From: Janthinobacterium lividum
GTDB taxonomy: Bacteria; Pseudomonadota; Gammaproteobacteria; Burkholderiales; Burkholderiaceae_D
NCBI RefSeq assembly: GCF_011601275.1
Contig: NZ_JAAOLY010000003.1
Span: 62,001-126,000 of the forward strand
DNA: 64,000 nt
Direction: 5' to 3'
Shown: positions 63,201 to 64,000 of the stretch, in pieces
Position numbering within the stretch: position 1 is the stretch's first letter
Layout: each line of letters begins with the position of its first letter
The notes under the pieces: generated by a model
The model's database searches: none
The model's input: only the letters and a program-made list of their open reading frames with translations
What the model was told of the DNA's origin: nothing
Translations under genes and position numbers: made by a program

Positions 63201-63211
63201 AGGATGTCAGC

Positions 63212-63553
63212 ATGAGCCTCGCCATGACGTATTTCTACCTGGCCATCGCCATCGTCGCCGAAGTGATCGCCACCAGCGCCTTGAAGGCGTCCGAGGGCTT
63301 CAGCCGCTTGTGGCCCAGCGTCATCACCGTGGTTGGCTACGGCATCGCCTTCTGGTGCTTGTCCCTGACCTTGAAGGTCATTCCTACCGGTATCGTGTAT
63401 GCGATCTGGTCGGGCGTGGGCATCGTGCTCATTTCCGCCGTCGGCTGGTTCTGGTTCAAGCAAAGCCTCGATACGCCGGCCTTGATCGGCTTGGGGCTGA
63501 TCATTGCCGGCGTGCTCGTGATTAACCTGTTTTCAAAATCCGTCGGCCACTAA
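63212..63553 (+). CDS. SMR-family transporter, EmrE/Qac type
   Basis: This 113-residue protein has four helices with the catalytic glutamate in [42 protein letters not shown] and [19 protein letters not shown] closely resemble EmrE-type drug exporters rather than Gdx. It lies 11 bp after sugE with its own AAGGA site, so it is in the same riboswitch-controlled operon. It may form homodimers or pair with SugE. Confidence 0.9.
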   Translation: MSLAMTYFYLAIAIVAEVIATSALKASEGFSRLWPSVITVVGYGIAFWCLSLTLKVIPTGIVYAIWSGVGIVLISAVGWFWFKQSLDTPALIGLGLIIAGVLVINLFSKSVGH

Positions 63554-64000
63554 TCAAAAGCTGGCAGCGACTCTTGCAAGGTAATACCACTCGGCATTGG
63601 CTTGCGCGTTGACGTCCGGGAACAGGATGTAGGCGTCGAATTCGGCCGTCACGGGCGTGCCGTCCGCGCGCACGCCGATCTGCTCGCCCTGTTTCACCTT
63701 GTCAAAGCTGGACCAGGTCTTGATGAAGCGGTCGCCTGCATCGAGCTTGTCGTGCACGACGACCATGTTCAGCGCTTCCATGTCGGCGTCGGCGATGGCT
63801 TCCGGCTGCGGCGCGTCGATGAAGCCGAGGAAGGCGAGCGTGTTCATGATGGCGCGGTAGGCAACGTCCGGTGCGGCCGGGTCCGCGTGCTGGCCGCATT
63901 CCAGGGTCAGCGCATAACCGCCCGTCGAGCGCATGTATTCCGTGGTGCCCACGCCATAGCGCAAGACCATGCCCACCTGGTCGCTGCTGCCCAGGCGGCG
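63554..64000 (-). CDS. Succinylglutamate desuccinylase/aspartoacylase family protein (partial)
   Basis: Only the C-terminal 148 codons are in the window; the frame runs off the right edge. GTTEYMRSTGGYALTLECGQHADPAAPDVAYRAIMNTLAFLGF carries the catalytic Glu (LTLECGQH) of the M14-like AstE/AspA metallo-hydrolases. A beta-rich C-terminal domain follows. It is convergent with the SMR operon, with no gap. Substrate cannot be told from this part. Confidence 0.82.
   Translation of the reverse strand, partial: RRLGSSDQVGMVLRYGVGTTEYMRSTGGYALTLECGQHADPAAPDVAYRAIMNTLAFLGFIDAPQPEAIADADMEALNMVVVHDKLDAGDRFIKTWSSFDKVKQGEQIGVRADGTPVTAEFDAYILFPDVNAQANAEWYYLARVAASF

Overview
The window is a 64-kb, high-GC chromosomal segment of a betaproteobacterium, most likely Oxalobacteraceae and probably close to Janthinobacterium. 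That rests on overall protein character: a ureDABCEFGJ urease operon, a HAE1/NodT RND efflux system, LigD/Ku repair genes, a type VI secretion (T6SS) accessory cluster and several large hybrid kinases. Genes are tightly packed, with many 4-bp ATGA or GTGA overlaps. There are no insertion sequences, prophage genes or CRISPR arrays.

Layout. 0-0.9 kb: four identical tRNA-Arg(ACG) genes. 0.9-4.6 kb: an AraC regulator divergent from a PhyH-type dioxygenase plus an FMN-dependent 2-hydroxyacid dehydrogenase, then a P-loop kinase-like protein. 4.8-9.2 kb: CPBP protease, a 38-codon ORF, DUF6624, two GNATs, SUKH and DUF1993. 9.2-12.3 kb: LysR with a D-2-hydroxyacid dehydrogenase, divergent from a small exported protein and a hydrolase-fold protein lacking its nucleophile. 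12.4-18.6 kb: RND efflux operon. 18.7-22.8 kb: a fasciclin protein and five small secreted Lys/Ala/His-rich paralogues resembling the enterobacterial acid-shock protein Asr, interrupted by a serine hydrolase and sharing an OmpR/RstA-type tandem box. 22.8-30.3 kb: ligD, a soluble hybrid kinase, ku, an SDR and a TetR regulator. 30.4-33.7 kb: SulP transporter with an Imm1/DUF2750 immunity-like tail and a GNAT. 33.8-44.0 kb: T6SS accessory cluster (tssK divergent from tssF-tssG-PAAR-vgrG-Tle4-like effector-Tli4-like immunity). The effector gene appears broken while its immunity gene is intact. 44.1-51.8 kb: two membrane sensor kinases and a REC-PAS-GGDEF-EAL protein. 51.8-57.6 kb: urease operon behind a convincing sigma-54 promoter and NtrC-like palindrome. 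57.6-64 kb: an acyltransferase, an ArsR/Old Yellow Enzyme pair, a LuxR regulator, a lipoprotein, DUF1304, a guanidine-II (mini-ykkC) riboswitch controlling two SMR exporters, and a truncated aspartoacylase-family gene at the right edge.

The most novel-looking features are the Asr-like family with its repeated tandem box and a 430-bp near-perfect direct duplication, the T6SS satellite with a damaged effector, the shared C-terminal tail on two neighbouring kinases, and the orphan immunity cassette behind the SulP gene. All functional statements come from reading motifs by eye; no database searches were run.
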